Assembly (NCBI GenBank): GCA_031283785.1
Contig: JAITBC010000094.1
Coordinates: forward strand, 1-20,895
DNA from: Tannerella sp.
GTDB taxonomy: Bacteria; Bacteroidota; Bacteroidia; Bacteroidales; Tannerellaceae
DNA length: 20,895 nucleotides
Direction of reading: 5' to 3'
Shown: positions 1 to 8,302 of the stretch, one piece after another
How positions within the stretch are numbered: position 1 is the stretch's first letter
How the letters are laid out: each line of letters begins with the position of its first letter
The notes under the pieces: model-generated
Seen by the model: only the letters and a program-made list of their open reading frames with translations
Database searches by the model: none
What the model was told of the DNA's origin: nothing
Position numbers and translations under genes: made by a program

Positions 1-2919
1 GCGGTTGCAGGTAAACCCCGAATCAATATAAATGGAATTTTTCGCACGCAATACGGTATGGATTGTATTTGCACTTCCGTACAGGTTGATCACAGCATTT
101 CCTTCAAGCCATATATCACCTCCGGATGTACTGCCGCATGCTGCACGTGAGCCGTAATCATGAGGTGCAGGAGCTCCTTTGACGCCCGCTCCTCCCCAGA
201 GCCCGGACAGGTTCGAATACAGGTTGATATTGGCGGAATCGCCGAATGAGGCATACCCGGCTTTCAGAATTATATTTCCGGCAACAGCCTGTTCACGTTC
301 AAAGATAAGATCCTGTTTCGTATGGATCGTCTGTTTCGCTTCAAGCAATAAGGCTTTTTCTCCTTTTTGTTCAAATTTTATCTGCTTGCCGCCATCAACA
401 TTCGAGCCGTATATATCCTGGCCTGCCTGAATCATAACTTCGCCATTCACCGCCGACGTTGAGACATTCTTGTATAACAGGTTATTTTCAAAGAACACGT
501 CATCATGCTCCGAACGGAAGAATGTAAGTCCTTTCCCGTTTACGGTTATTTCCGTGCTTCCGCCAAAGTAAAGCATACCTGTCTGAAGGCTTCCGGTATC
601 AGTGATGCATGAACGGCTGAGAGAATTCGAATTAGCCCCTTTCGCCCATAAAATAAGATTACTGTCTGCCTGGTCAAACGTAAATGCAGGATTAATCAAA
701 ATAGAGGCCTCGTCGGAAAGTATGCGAACCTCATTACTGTTTGCCGTAACATTCATATTTATCGGTGGAGCCGAGCCTGCGAAACGTACATCGCCGCGAG
801 CCTGGATATGCAAAGCGCCTTTGGCGCCGGCGTTACTGACGGCATTATTTAAATTCGCAACGGCATCATTCGCAAAATTAATATCGGCAAGGTATCCTGC
901 ATTCACGTTATTATTACCATAATTTAATATATACAGTGCCGTATCGCCGTCAATTTTAAATGCAGGAGTGTTTTGAGCGCCATATACGCCAAAGTTTATC
1001 GGGAAGTTATTTGCAGGGCTGTTACAGCTTTCAAAATTTTTGATCGTGCCGCCCGAATATACGTGGAATTTTTCCTGTCCCAACGTTTGCGGGCCTACTT
1101 CTATGACGCCGGGGTTGTTTACGGCGTCGGCAGTATGTATATTTGCTCCATTTGCGGCATCATAACTGTAGTTTCCATATACACCGAATAACGCGCTTCC
1201 TACAGTATCTGCCGGCACGGGGATATCTATTTTTTTATCTGCGCCCGTCCCAAGTCTATATGAACCGAGGTGATAGACGGGATCATATGTTATCAGATGA
1301 TGCACCGGGATTTCCGGACGGTTTCCTTTCAGGTAAACATCGGCACTTGGGTTGGGAAAATCGGCCGCAAAATATTTAAGATTATTGCGTGTTGAGAATC
1401 CTGTTCTGTATTCCTGATAAATATTTACATGATAATCGCCTTTTGTCCTCATCGCCCAACGGGACGAATCGGGTACGACAACCATAGCGTTCGTTTCTTT
1501 ATACTTCCCGCCCACATTATCGTCGCCCGACTTGGAAGCGATACTCCCTGTCTCATCACCAACATCACCTTCAACGCAAACAACCGCTCCGTTAATCAGT
1601 TGAACGGCGGCGTCAAGGCGGGTATCTCCCTGTTTATCCAGCATGATCCACGTATCAATATCCGTAGGAGTAGCATACACGGTATCGTTATGGCAGCACG
1701 GCCAATAGTCGACATTCGTCTTGCCGGTAGAATAATTCCCGTTAACATTATATGTCCTGTACCACCAGTCAATATTTTTGAATATTATATTCTCATACGT
1801 ATTAGATACGGTAGACACGGTTGTAGGGCGCAGGAAAGAGGTCAATGACCCCGAATTTTGTCCGCCTGCCGGACTTGCGACCTCTTTAGCATGCAAGCTC
1901 GGGTCTTTGCCGTAATTCAACTTTAAATTATCTGCTATGGCTCTGCCTCTAACCGAATCTCCGTTAACCTGAAGGAGGTTCACTCCGTTATCCGTAAGGC
2001 CTTTGATATAAGCATGACCGGTAAAAGCCGGATTTGCAACAAATGTCGTTGTATACGGGATTACGCAATACCGTTTTTGTGTCGTCACTTTTCTCAATCC
2101 TCCATTCTTTGCTATATTATGGTTTTTATAATGCTCATAGAAAGCTTCAATTCCTCCCGGGAATTTCCGTATCGCCGAGTCTATGGAAGTCCATTTATTT
2201 GGTATAGGAGGAGTTGCCGATTCAAGATTGGCGAACATGTGGTGCCAGTATACGAGATTTATATCGGTGTCTGTTTCCCACGAATCGCAATAGAGAACAT
2301 TCTCCTTCATGGCAAACGGAATGTCGTCGTGCTGGAATCCTACGGAAAAATGCGCCGTGCCTTCCCCTGAAAAACCAATATCATCACAAGTTCCTCCTGC
2401 CGACTGGTCCCGTTTATGGATGTCCAGGTTTATCCATCCTGCCGCAAAGCCTCCAGCGTTATACGAATGTATGACAACATTTCTGGAATGTTCGCTTCCT
2501 AACTGAATAGCAGGAACGAGTAAATTACCGACAATACTCCCGCTCGAAGGCTCGGATATCTGCAAATTTTCACCAATAGAAGCCGTTTCGCCTGCTCCAA
2601 ATTCATTATTGACATCCTTATCTCCTAAAATATTACCTGTCGTACCTCCACTTGTACGTCTTGGAGTAATTTGTGATGTATCTCCTTTCCCCGGAGGGAT
2701 TACAGAGCGTATTGCCGCCTGTGTCCGTACCTGCGGCAGCATTGCTTCCTGCCGTACAATCTGTTCCTTCGTCGGAGGCACACAGTCATGTTCACAGTTT
2801 TCATCGTGCACATGCGCATGACTTTGTGACAACAACACCCCGTGTTGTCCCATAATGACCTTACCACATAACATCATGACGGATATGTAGCCAATCAACA
2901 GTAAAATTCTTTTTTTCAT
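1..2919 (-). CDS. Large secreted surface protein, N-terminal 973 residues (3' end outside window)
   Basis: An open frame without any stop runs from ATG at 2919 on the minus strand to the left edge, giving 973 codons; the C-terminus is not in the window. The N-terminus (MKKRILLLIGYISVMML) is a signal peptide with cleavage probably near residues 23-25; the C18 that follows is not in a lipobox. The mature start holds a His/Cys-rich segment (residues 31-46, H34, H36, H38, C42, H44, C46). The rest is rich in Asn, Gly, Thr and Ser and, in its last 300 residues, in short alternating hydrophobic stretches such as ILKAGYASFGDSA and VLRAKNSIYIDSG, which suggests a beta-helical, adhesin-like surface protein. 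Large proteins of this type in Bacteroidetes often carry a type IX secretion signal at the C-terminus, which cannot be seen here. I do not recognise the family. It is divergent from the polyene operon and probably unrelated to it. Confidence 0.85.
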   Translation of the reverse strand, partial: MKKRILLLIGYISVMMLCGKVIMGQHGVLLSQSHAHVHDENCEHDCVPPTKEQIVRQEAMLPQVRTQAAIRSVIPPGKGDTSQITPRRTSGGTTGNILGDKDVNNEFGAGETASIGENLQISEPSSGSIVGNLLVPAIQLGSEHSRNVVIHSYNAGGFAAGWINLDIHKRDQSAGGTCDDIGFSGEGTAHFSVGFQHDDIPFAMKENVLYCDSWETDTDINLVYWHHMFANLESATPPIPNKWTSIDSAIRKFPGGIEAFYEHYKNHNIAKNGGLRKVTTQKRYCVIPYTTTFVANPAFTGHAYIKGLTDNGVNLLQVNGDSVRGRAIADNLKLNYGKDPSLHAKEVASPAGGQNSGSLTSFLRPTTVSTVSNTYENIIFKNIDWWYRTYNVNGNYSTGKTNVDYWPCCHNDTVYATPTDIDTWIMLDKQGDTRLDAAVQLINGAVVCVEGDVGDETGSIASKSGDDNVGGKYKETNAMVVVPDSSRWAMRTKGDYHVNIYQEYRTGFSTRNNLKYFAADFPNPSADVYLKGNRPEIPVHHLITYDPVYHLGSYRLGTGADKKIDIPVPADTVGSALFGVYGNYSYDAANGANIHTADAVNNPGVIEVGPQTLGQEKFHVYSGGTIKNFESCNSPANNFPINFGVYGAQNTPAFKIDGDTALYILNYGNNNVNAGYLADINFANDAVANLNNAVSNAGAKGALHIQARGDVRFAGSAPPINMNVTANSNEVRILSDEASILINPAFTFDQADSNLILWAKGANSNSLSRSCITDTGSLQTGMLYFGGSTEITVNGKGLTFFRSEHDDVFFENNLLYKNVSTSAVNGEVMIQAGQDIYGSNVDGGKQIKFEQKGEKALLLEAKQTIHTKQDLIFEREQAVAGNIILKAGYASFGDSANINLYSNLSGLWGGAGVKGAPAPHDYGSRAACGSTSGGDIWLEGNAVINLYGSANTIHTVLRAKNSIYIDSGFTCNR

Positions 2920-2989
2920 AATCTCATAACTTTAAGTTTATTATATATCACCCTTGTTTTTTCTTCTGAAATTCGATTATACACCCACC

Positions 2990-3018
2990 GATAATCTTAT
3001 CCGCCGATGACTGTCATC
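2990..3018. promoter_or_regulatory. Two adjacent dyads in the surface-protein leader
   Basis: GATAATCTTATC (2990-3001; 5-base arms, 2-base centre) is followed four bases later by GATGACTGTCATC (3006-3018; 6-base arms, 1-base centre). Both lie 70-100 bases upstream of the surface-protein start codon, inside the likely 5' leader if transcription starts near 3066. They could be operator half-sites or short RNA hairpins. Only the symmetry is seen; a function is inferred. Confidence 0.3.
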
Positions 3019-3072
3019 CCGTTCTCTCTCTTTATACACCTTAATTGTTTATATACACTACCAAAAGTGTGG

Positions 3073-3104
3073 CAAAAATAGCATAAAAAACAATACGAAA
3101 AAAA
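3073..3104 (-). promoter_or_regulatory. Candidate promoter for the surface-protein gene
   Basis: On the minus strand, TATTTTTG (plus-strand positions 3073-3080) fits the Bacteroidetes -7 consensus TAnnTTTG. Twenty bases further upstream is TTTT (3101-3104), one mismatch from the -33 TTTG. The leader to the ATG at 2919 would be about 145 bases. The region is AT-rich, so a chance match is possible. Confidence 0.4.
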
Positions 3105-3342
3105 TTTTTACTGCAATTTTTTTTCTCTCCGCATATCCAACCGTCAGAGTCCCGTTCCCATGAAACATACGGGAGAGCAAAATAATATTCCGACCACTTT
3201 GAGCAATTCGACAATTCGCCGGTGTTCGCCGGACTCGGCGTCGCTCGTCCGGAACAATGGAGCGGACACAACGTTTCGTGCGGCAGCGGAAGCCGGAAGA
3301 GTTCATTAGCTTTGGCGAAAAAAAAAGTTTGCCTGTTAAGAA

Positions 3343-3374
3343 TTTGCGGATTTTAGTTTTTTTTTGTACTTTTG
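3343..3374 (+). promoter_or_regulatory. Promoter of the aryl-polyene operon
   Basis: TTTG at 3343-3346 is followed by a 20-base spacer and TACTTTTG at 3367-3374. This is an exact fit to the Bacteroidetes primary sigma factor consensus (TTTG, 19-21 bases, TAnnTTTG). Transcription should start near 3380, about 40 bases before the first start codon. It is the only convincing plus-strand promoter upstream of the sixteen-gene run. Confidence 0.75.
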
Positions 3375-3387
3375 CAACCTCATAAAA

Positions 3388-3401
3388 GAACGTATACGTT
3401 C
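3388..3401. promoter_or_regulatory. Perfect 14-base palindrome, candidate operator
   Basis: GAACGTATACGTTC is identical to its own reverse complement. It starts 13 bases after the -7 element and so overlaps or directly follows the expected transcription start of the polyene operon, a normal place for a repressor site. No regulator gene lies in the window. Binding is inferred from symmetry and position only. Confidence 0.5.
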
Positions 3402-3421
3402 ACATTAACAATTAAGATCGT

Positions 3422-4150
3422 ATGAATTACGCATTAATAACAGGAGGATCCCGCGGTATCGGTCGTGCGATTTGCATGGAGCTGGCTTCCAAAGGGTATC
3501 CGGTGATTATCAATTATGCTTCGAACGAAACGGCGGCGCTGGAGACGAAGCAGCTGGTGGAGGAACGGGGAGGCGCAGCGGAACTGCTTCCGTTTGACGT
3601 GGCGGACGGCGTCGCGGTGGACAAGGCTGTTGAAGACTGGACGGAAAAACATCCCGAAGATTATATCGGCGTTTTGGTGAACAATGCCGGCATACGCAGG
3701 GATGCCATGATGATTTTTATGCAGGACGCACAGTGGAGCGAAGTGATAGACATTTCCCTGAACGGTTTTTTTTATGTTACGCGTCGTGTATTGAAAATGA
3801 TGCTTATGAGACGCAACGGGCGTATTATCAATATAGTATCGCTTTCGGGGTTGAAAGGGTTGCCCGGGCAGACGAATTATTCGGCGGCAAAAGCGGCGGT
3901 TATAGGCGCGACAAAAGCGCTTGCCCAGGAGGTAGCGCCGCGGAAAGTTACGGTCAATGCCGTTGCTCCCGGATTTATCCTGACCGATATGACAAAAGAC
4001 CTTGATGAGGAGTCACTGAGGAAAACGATCCCTGCCGGACGCTTCGGAAAAGCGGATGAAGTGGCCGCTTTAGTGAGTTTCCTGGCGTCGGACGCCGCTG
4101 CGTATATTACGGGAGAAGTCGTTTCTATAAACGGAGGTCTTTATTCATAG
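3422..4150 (+). CDS. fabG: 3-oxoacyl-ACP reductase (SDR family, FabG type)
   Basis: A 242-residue short-chain dehydrogenase, the usual FabG length. It would reduce the 3-oxoacyl-ACP formed at each elongation step with NADPH in the cytoplasm. Visible motifs are the nucleotide-binding TGGSRGIG (residues 7-14), NNAG (87-90), the catalytic serine S140 in NIVSLSG, and Y153-SAA-K157. The C-terminus (GEVVSINGG) is also typical of FabG. It is the first gene after the promoter at 3343-3374 and lies six bases before the first ketosynthase. The position matches the dedicated ketoreductase of aryl-polyene clusters (ApeQ role in E. coli). Assignment to this pathway rather than to primary fatty acid synthesis is by context. 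No clear Shine-Dalgarno sequence precedes the ATG. Confidence 0.93.
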   Translation: MNYALITGGSRGIGRAICMELASKGYPVIINYASNETAALETKQLVEERGGAAELLPFDVADGVAVDKAVEDWTEKHPEDYIGVLVNNAGIRRDAMMIFMQDAQWSEVIDISLNGFFYVTRRVLKMMLMRRNGRIINIVSLSGLKGLPGQTNYSAAKAAVIGATKALAQEVAPRKVTVNAVAPGFILTDMTKDLDEESLRKTIPAGRFGKADEVAALVSFLASDAAAYITGEVVSINGGLYS

Positions 4151-4156
4151 TCGATA

Positions 4157-5392
4157 ATGAACAGGCGGGTCGTCATAACGGGTATCGGAATCTATTCCTG
4201 TCTTGGTAAGAGCCTCGACGAGGTGGCAGCATCGCTGTACAGGGGCAAATCGGGTATAGGCATCGACATTGCGCGTACGGCATACGGTTATCGCTCTCCG
4301 TTGACGGGCATTGTTGCGCCGCCGGATTTGAAAGGATGGATAGACCGGCGAATGCGTCAGTCGTTATCGGAGGAAGCCGAGTTTGCCGTTGCTGCAACGC
4401 GTGAAGCGATGTTGACATCCGGGATAGATGAAGATTACCGGCGGGATCATGAGATCGGTGTTTTTTACGGGAATGACGCCTCGGCGCAGGCGATTGTCGA
4501 AACGCATGAGGCGATGCGCGAAAAAAAGGATTCCATGCTGATCGGTTCGGGAGGCGCTTTCAAGTCGATGACATCCTCCGTATCAATGAATCTTTCCACG
4601 ATATTCAGATTGCGGGGAGTGAGCATCTCCGTGGCGGCTGCCTGTGCAAGCGGCTCGCATGCCGTCGGCCTGGGGTACGTATTCATTCGCTCCGGCATGC
4701 AGGATATGGCGCTCTGCGGAGGCGCACAGGAAGTGAACATTTATTCCATGGCCGGGTTCGACGGCTTGAGCGCTTTTTCGATGCGGACGGATGAGCCGGA
4801 AAAGGCTTCGCGTCCTTTCGATGCGAATCGCGACGGATTGGTGCCGGGCGGTGGCGCGGCAAGCCTGATCCTTGAAGAAGCAGAGCATGCGCTGAAACGT
4901 GGCGCTACGATATACGGCGAAGTTGCGGGTTATGGTTTTTCATCTAACGGTGGACCTATATCGCAGGCCGATGAGCAGGGCGCCGCCGTCTCGATGGCGC
5001 GCGCGTTGACGGATGCCGGCATAAAAGCTCCGGATGTGGATTATATAAATGCGCATGCTACGTCGACTCCACAGGGCGACCGCTGCGAAGCGCTGGCAAT
5101 CGACAGGATATTCGCCGCATCGGGAACTCCCGTCAGCTCCACAAAATCGATGACGGGACATGAGTGCTGGATGGCCGGCGCAAGCGAAATCGTTTATTCA
5201 TTGCTGATGATGAAGAACAGTTTTATCGCGCCTAATATCAACTTTGAAACGCCGGACGAAACGGCGAAAAACCTGAATATAATATCGGAAACGAAGGAGC
5301 GGAATATCGATTTGTTCCTCTCAAACTCTTTCGGTTTCGGAGGAACAAACAGTTCTATTATTGTCAGGAAATACCGGAAGCGAGGAGATTAG
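4157..5392 (+). CDS. Beta-ketoacyl-ACP synthase, catalytically complete (first of three)
   Basis: A 411-residue condensing enzyme of the FabB/FabF type that would extend the acyl-ACP with malonyl-ACP. The catalytic set is complete: C163 in AAACASGSHA, H300 in NAHATSTP, and K330/H335 in STKSMTGHE. The glycine-rich SNSFGFGGTNSS element is present at the C-terminus. Gly-His-Glu-Cys-Trp after K330 differs from the usual GHSLGAAG, a feature of a KAS I-like subgroup. It follows the ketoreductase by six bases and precedes an ACP by 35 bases, so these three probably form a working unit. Its exact role among the three active ketosynthases (priming or elongation) cannot be told from sequence. Confidence 0.92.
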   Translation: MNRRVVITGIGIYSCLGKSLDEVAASLYRGKSGIGIDIARTAYGYRSPLTGIVAPPDLKGWIDRRMRQSLSEEAEFAVAATREAMLTSGIDEDYRRDHEIGVFYGNDASAQAIVETHEAMREKKDSMLIGSGGAFKSMTSSVSMNLSTIFRLRGVSISVAAACASGSHAVGLGYVFIRSGMQDMALCGGAQEVNIYSMAGFDGLSAFSMRTDEPEKASRPFDANRDGLVPGGGAASLILEEAEHALKRGATIYGEVAGYGFSSNGGPISQADEQGAAVSMARALTDAGIKAPDVDYINAHATSTPQGDRCEALAIDRIFAASGTPVSSTKSMTGHECWMAGASEIVYSLLMMKNSFIAPNINFETPDETAKNLNIISETKERNIDLFLSNSFGFGGTNSSIIVRKYRKRGD

Positions 5393-5427
5393 CAGTTTAG
5401 TGACAAAAAAATATATTATATAAGCAG

Positions 5428-5670
5428 ATGGAACGAAAAGAATTAGAAGCGAGAGTAAATAAATTTCTGATAGAAGAAATGGAAATTGAGGCCGGCAATA
5501 TCCGTGACGATGCGAAGCTAAAGGAAGATGTCGGACTTGACAGTCTTGATTATGTGGATATTGTTGTGATTGTAGAGAAGACGTTCGGCTTTAAAATCAA
5601 ACCGGAAGAAATGTCGGAAGTATTAACAATGAAAGAATTTTACGATTACATAGAATCTAAAATCAAGTGA
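5428..5670 (+). CDS. Acyl carrier protein (first of two)
   Basis: An 80-residue acidic protein with the phosphopantetheine site GLDSLDYVD; S39 is the attachment residue. The four-helix ACP pattern and length are normal. It would carry the growing polyene chain as a thioester. It sits between the first ketosynthase and the LpxL-like acyltransferase, consistent with its acyl chain being the donor for that enzyme. The phosphopantetheinyl transferase that activates it is not in the window. The second ACP of the cluster (10818-11075) has a different N-terminal half, so the two are probably not interchangeable. Confidence 0.93.
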   Translation: MERKELEARVNKFLIEEMEIEAGNIRDDAKLKEDVGLDSLDYVDIVVIVEKTFGFKIKPEEMSEVLTMKEFYDYIESKIK

Positions 5671-5703
5671 CGGATATTTAACGAAAAAACGCAAACAATC
5701 AAT

Positions 5704-6612
5704 ATGGCTGGAAAAGAAAGGGCATGGAAAGGCGTTACCGGAGGGAGCGTTTTCGGGCAAAAGGCAATGAAAATACTTTTTTCAATCGTCAATGTCTATG
5801 TCGGATATTTTATCCTTCTTTTTGTAATCCCGTTTTATATGCTTTTCGCACGGAAAGGGTATCTTGCGATATACCGTTATTTCCGCAGGCAACACGGCTA
5901 TCCGGCGGTAAAATCGTTTTTCAAGACATACGGGAATCATTTCATGTTCGGCCAGATGATCCTTGACCGTTTTGCCGTTTACGCCGGGCAGCGGAATTTC
6001 AAAATAGACAATCCGGATAACGACCTGTTCCTTCGTATGGTTTACGCTCAACATGGTTGCATTGTAGCAAGTGCGCATGTCGGGAATCCCGAATTGTGCA
6101 GCTATCTGTTGAAACAGAAGACAAAACGCATCAACAGTATGATCTTCGGGCGCGAGACGAAGGAGGTGCAGGAGAATCGTCGGTTGGCGCTTGCGGACAA
6201 TAATGTGCGACTTATCCCGGTATCGGAAGATATGTCGCATATCTTCCTGATAAACGAAGCGCTGACAAACGGCGAGATGGTCAGTATGCTATGCGACCGC
6301 GCTTTCGGAAGTAACAAAACCGTCGAATGTGACTTCCTTAACGGAAAGGTCGATTTTCCCATAGGCCCTTTTGCGCTCGCCATGCAGTTTAATGTTCCCG
6401 TAATAGCGATGTTTGTCATGAAAGTAACGGCTTCGCTTTATCGTATTCATGTGATGTCGCTTGCCGTCCCGACAGAAGGAGACAAACGCCGGCAAATAAA
6501 CGAAATGACCCGCTCTTTCGTGAAAATTTTGGAGGGTATTGTGAAAAAATATCCCGAACAGTGGTTTAACTTTTATAATTTCTGGAAAAATGAAGATGTT
6601 CCCAGCTCTTGA
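5704..6612 (+). CDS. LpxL/HtrB-like acyltransferase
   Basis: A 302-residue protein of the lysophospholipid/lipid A acyltransferase superfamily. A hydrophobic segment at residues 23-48 should anchor it to the inner membrane. The catalytic HX4(D/E) motif reads H125-VGNP-E130, followed by the family's CDRAFGSNK region (197-205) and FPIGPFALA (218-226). In aryl-polyene and flexirubin clusters such enzymes are thought to transfer the polyene from ACP to a glycerol or lipid anchor; the true acceptor is unknown. Its 3' end overlaps the start of the methyltransferase gene by 23 bases, in a different frame, which suggests coupled translation. Confidence 0.85.
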   Translation: MAGKERAWKGVTGGSVFGQKAMKILFSIVNVYVGYFILLFVIPFYMLFARKGYLAIYRYFRRQHGYPAVKSFFKTYGNHFMFGQMILDRFAVYAGQRNFKIDNPDNDLFLRMVYAQHGCIVASAHVGNPELCSYLLKQKTKRINSMIFGRETKEVQENRRLALADNNVRLIPVSEDMSHIFLINEALTNGEMVSMLCDRAFGSNKTVECDFLNGKVDFPIGPFALAMQFNVPVIAMFVMKVTASLYRIHVMSLAVPTEGDKRRQINEMTRSFVKILEGIVKKYPEQWFNFYNFWKNEDVPSS

Positions 6613-7675
6613 GAAGAAATATGCAAAAGAACAAATGAAGATCCTTGAAGCACAGCGGTATGCCCACGAGATAGCTTTCGCGCCGGTGACGTTTCAGGTT
6701 TCGCGCCTGATGGTAAAATTCGGAATACTCCGCCTGTTATCCGACGCCAAAGAAGGACTGACGATGGACGAGGTGGCGGAGAAAACGGGCTTGTCGCACT
6801 ATGCCGTGCAGGTGTTACTGGAATCATCGCTTACGATAGGCATCGTACTGTATGCCGGCGAACGTTTCGTCATCTCAAAAACCGGATGGATACTGCTGAG
6901 CGACCCGATGGTGTCGATTAACATGCGTTTTAACCATGATGTGAACTACCTCGGTATGTATCATATGGAAGAAGCCTTGCTGGAAGGCAAACCCGAAGGC
7001 CTGAAAGTGTTCGGCCAATGGAAAACAGTATATGAAGGATTATCCTCCCTGCCTGATGCGGCGAAAGAAAGCTGGTTGGATTTCGATCATTTCTATTCGG
7101 ATAACTCGTTCGACGAAGCGTTGGAAATCGTCTTTTCGTATCACCCGGCAAAACTGCTTGATGTCGGCGGAAATACGGGCCGTTGGGCGTTGCGTTGTGT
7201 CGGCTACGACACAACGGTGAATATCACCGTTATGGATTTGCCGCAACAAATAGCGATGATGCAAAAAAACATATCCGGGAAAGAGGGCGCCGACCGTATA
7301 TACGGACACGGGGCAAACCTGCTCGATAAAAACGAACCCTTCCCGAAAGGATTCGACGTCGTATGGATGAGCCAGTTTCTCGACTGTTTCTCGGAAAACG
7401 AGGTGGTGAGTATCGTGAGACGCGCGGCCGAATCAATGGACGGAAATTCGAGACTTTTTATCATGGAAACGTTATGGGACAGGCAGTCGAACGATATAGC
7501 CGCTTACTGCCTGACGCAGATAAGCCTGTATTTCTCTGTTATGGCGAATGGTAACAGTAAAATGTATCATTCGGAAGATATGATCCGTTGCGTGGAAGCG
7601 GGCGGCCTGGAAATTGAAAAGATATACGACAGCCTGAAAAGCGGACACTCCGTTTTAGTATGTAAAAAAACATGA
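6590..7675 (+). CDS. SAM-dependent methyltransferase (O-methyltransferase family 2-like)
   Basis: A 361-residue protein with an N-terminal helical/winged-helix part (about residues 30-110, including the EVAEKTGLSHYAVQVLLE helix pair) and a C-terminal Rossmann domain. SAM binding is shown by DVGGNTGRW (191-199) and the acidic residue of MDLPQQ (215-220). The position where plant O-methyltransferases have the catalytic HxLHDW motif here reads SQFLDCFSE (261-269), so the general-base histidine is missing. It may therefore be a C-methyltransferase or use another residue. E. coli aryl polyenes carry a methyl group on the aryl head, which is a fitting role. The first ATG (6590) overlaps the upstream gene; a second in-frame ATG at 6596 is possible. 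The stop overlaps the next start as ATGA. Confidence 0.85.
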   Translation: MKMFPALEKKYAKEQMKILEAQRYAHEIAFAPVTFQVSRLMVKFGILRLLSDAKEGLTMDEVAEKTGLSHYAVQVLLESSLTIGIVLYAGERFVISKTGWILLSDPMVSINMRFNHDVNYLGMYHMEEALLEGKPEGLKVFGQWKTVYEGLSSLPDAAKESWLDFDHFYSDNSFDEALEIVFSYHPAKLLDVGGNTGRWALRCVGYDTTVNITVMDLPQQIAMMQKNISGKEGADRIYGHGANLLDKNEPFPKGFDVVWMSQFLDCFSENEVVSIVRRAAESMDGNSRLFIMETLWDRQSNDIAAYCLTQISLYFSVMANGNSKMYHSEDMIRCVEAGGLEIEKIYDSLKSGHSVLVCKKT

Positions 7676-8133
7676 AAAACAGATATACGCCTATGACTCC
7701 CGAAGAATTTGACATATCGGAATTATTGCCGCAGAGATATCCGTTCATCATGGTGGACAGGTTGACATATTATGATCCGGTTATAACAAAAACAATTTTC
7801 AGGGTGAACGACGACAATCTGTTTTGCCGTAACGGTGTCATGGAAGAATCGGGCCTGATTGAGATTATAGCCCAGACTTGTGCGGCAAGGATGGGATATA
7901 AGGAAAAGACGGAAACTCATCGTGACGGAAGGATAAAAATCGGGGTTATCGGAATGATAAAAAAAATGGAAATCTTCCGTAACCCGTATGCAGGCGAGGA
8001 ACTTGAAACGACAATCGAAATCGTAGCAGATGTGTTTAACTCAACACTTGTTGAAACGAAAATAGAAAGCGGCAATGAAACATTAGCGACATGTGAAATG
8101 AAAATTTATCTTACGGAAAAAGTTCCGGGGTAG
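7672..8133 (+). CDS. 3-hydroxyacyl-ACP dehydratase, hotdog fold (ApeP/FabZ-like)
   Basis: A 153-residue single hotdog domain. It starts inside the stop of the methyltransferase gene (ATGA). ISELLPQRYPFIMVDR (residues 15-30) matches the N-terminal strand of FabZ and ApeP-like dehydratases, and the central helix reads ESGLIEIIAQTCAARMGY (59-76), with E64 in the place of the catalytic acid. The FabZ signature HFPGxPxxPG is absent, as in the ApeP group, and the His of LPHRYP is Gln. It would dehydrate 3-hydroxyacyl-ACP to the enoyl form; with no enoyl reductase in the operon the double bonds stay, giving a conjugated polyene. A second dehydratase domain is fused to the GT2 enzyme downstream. Confidence 0.82.
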   Translation: MKNRYTPMTPEEFDISELLPQRYPFIMVDRLTYYDPVITKTIFRVNDDNLFCRNGVMEESGLIEIIAQTCAARMGYKEKTETHRDGRIKIGVIGMIKKMEIFRNPYAGEELETTIEIVADVFNSTLVETKIESGNETLATCEMKIYLTEKVPG

Positions 8134-8302
8134 CCGGTATGTCCTGAAAGATTGACGGTAAACCCCGGCACATGGGCGGCAAATGCTTCGGTGTGGTTTA
8201 TATGTGGATGATGCAGCGCGAGAGAGAGAGGTAGGAGAATCCTGAGTACGCATGTGGCAGGAGCTTTGGAACGGATAATATAAAAAATTAAGGAATAAAC
8301 TA

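Larger units (their letters stand above)
2920..3421. other. Divergent intergenic region, 502 bases
   Basis: This gap separates the minus-strand surface protein from the plus-strand operon. It holds a strong Bacteroidetes promoter and palindrome near 3343-3401, a weaker minus-strand promoter candidate near 3073-3104, and two small dyads at 2990-3018. The middle part (about 3120-3310) is GC-richer than its AT-rich flanks. It has a short imperfect hairpin (CCGGAC at 3229-3234 with GTCCGG at 3247-3252). Short open frames on the minus strand at 3041-3306 have no recognisable protein character, and I do not call them genes. Confidence 0.7.

Noticed and set aside
179..2821. A series of open frames of 60-139 codons on the plus strand
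   Set aside because: They lie opposite one continuous 973-codon minus-strand gene with a signal peptide, and none has recognisable protein features.
3041..3306. Two overlapping minus-strand frames of 76 and 82 codons in the divergent intergenic region
   Set aside because: Their sequences have no domain or low-complexity pattern that suggests a real protein, they share the same DNA in two frames, and they overlap the promoter region.
5782..6240. A 152-codon minus-strand frame
   Set aside because: It is antisense to the LpxL-like acyltransferase, which has clear family motifs.
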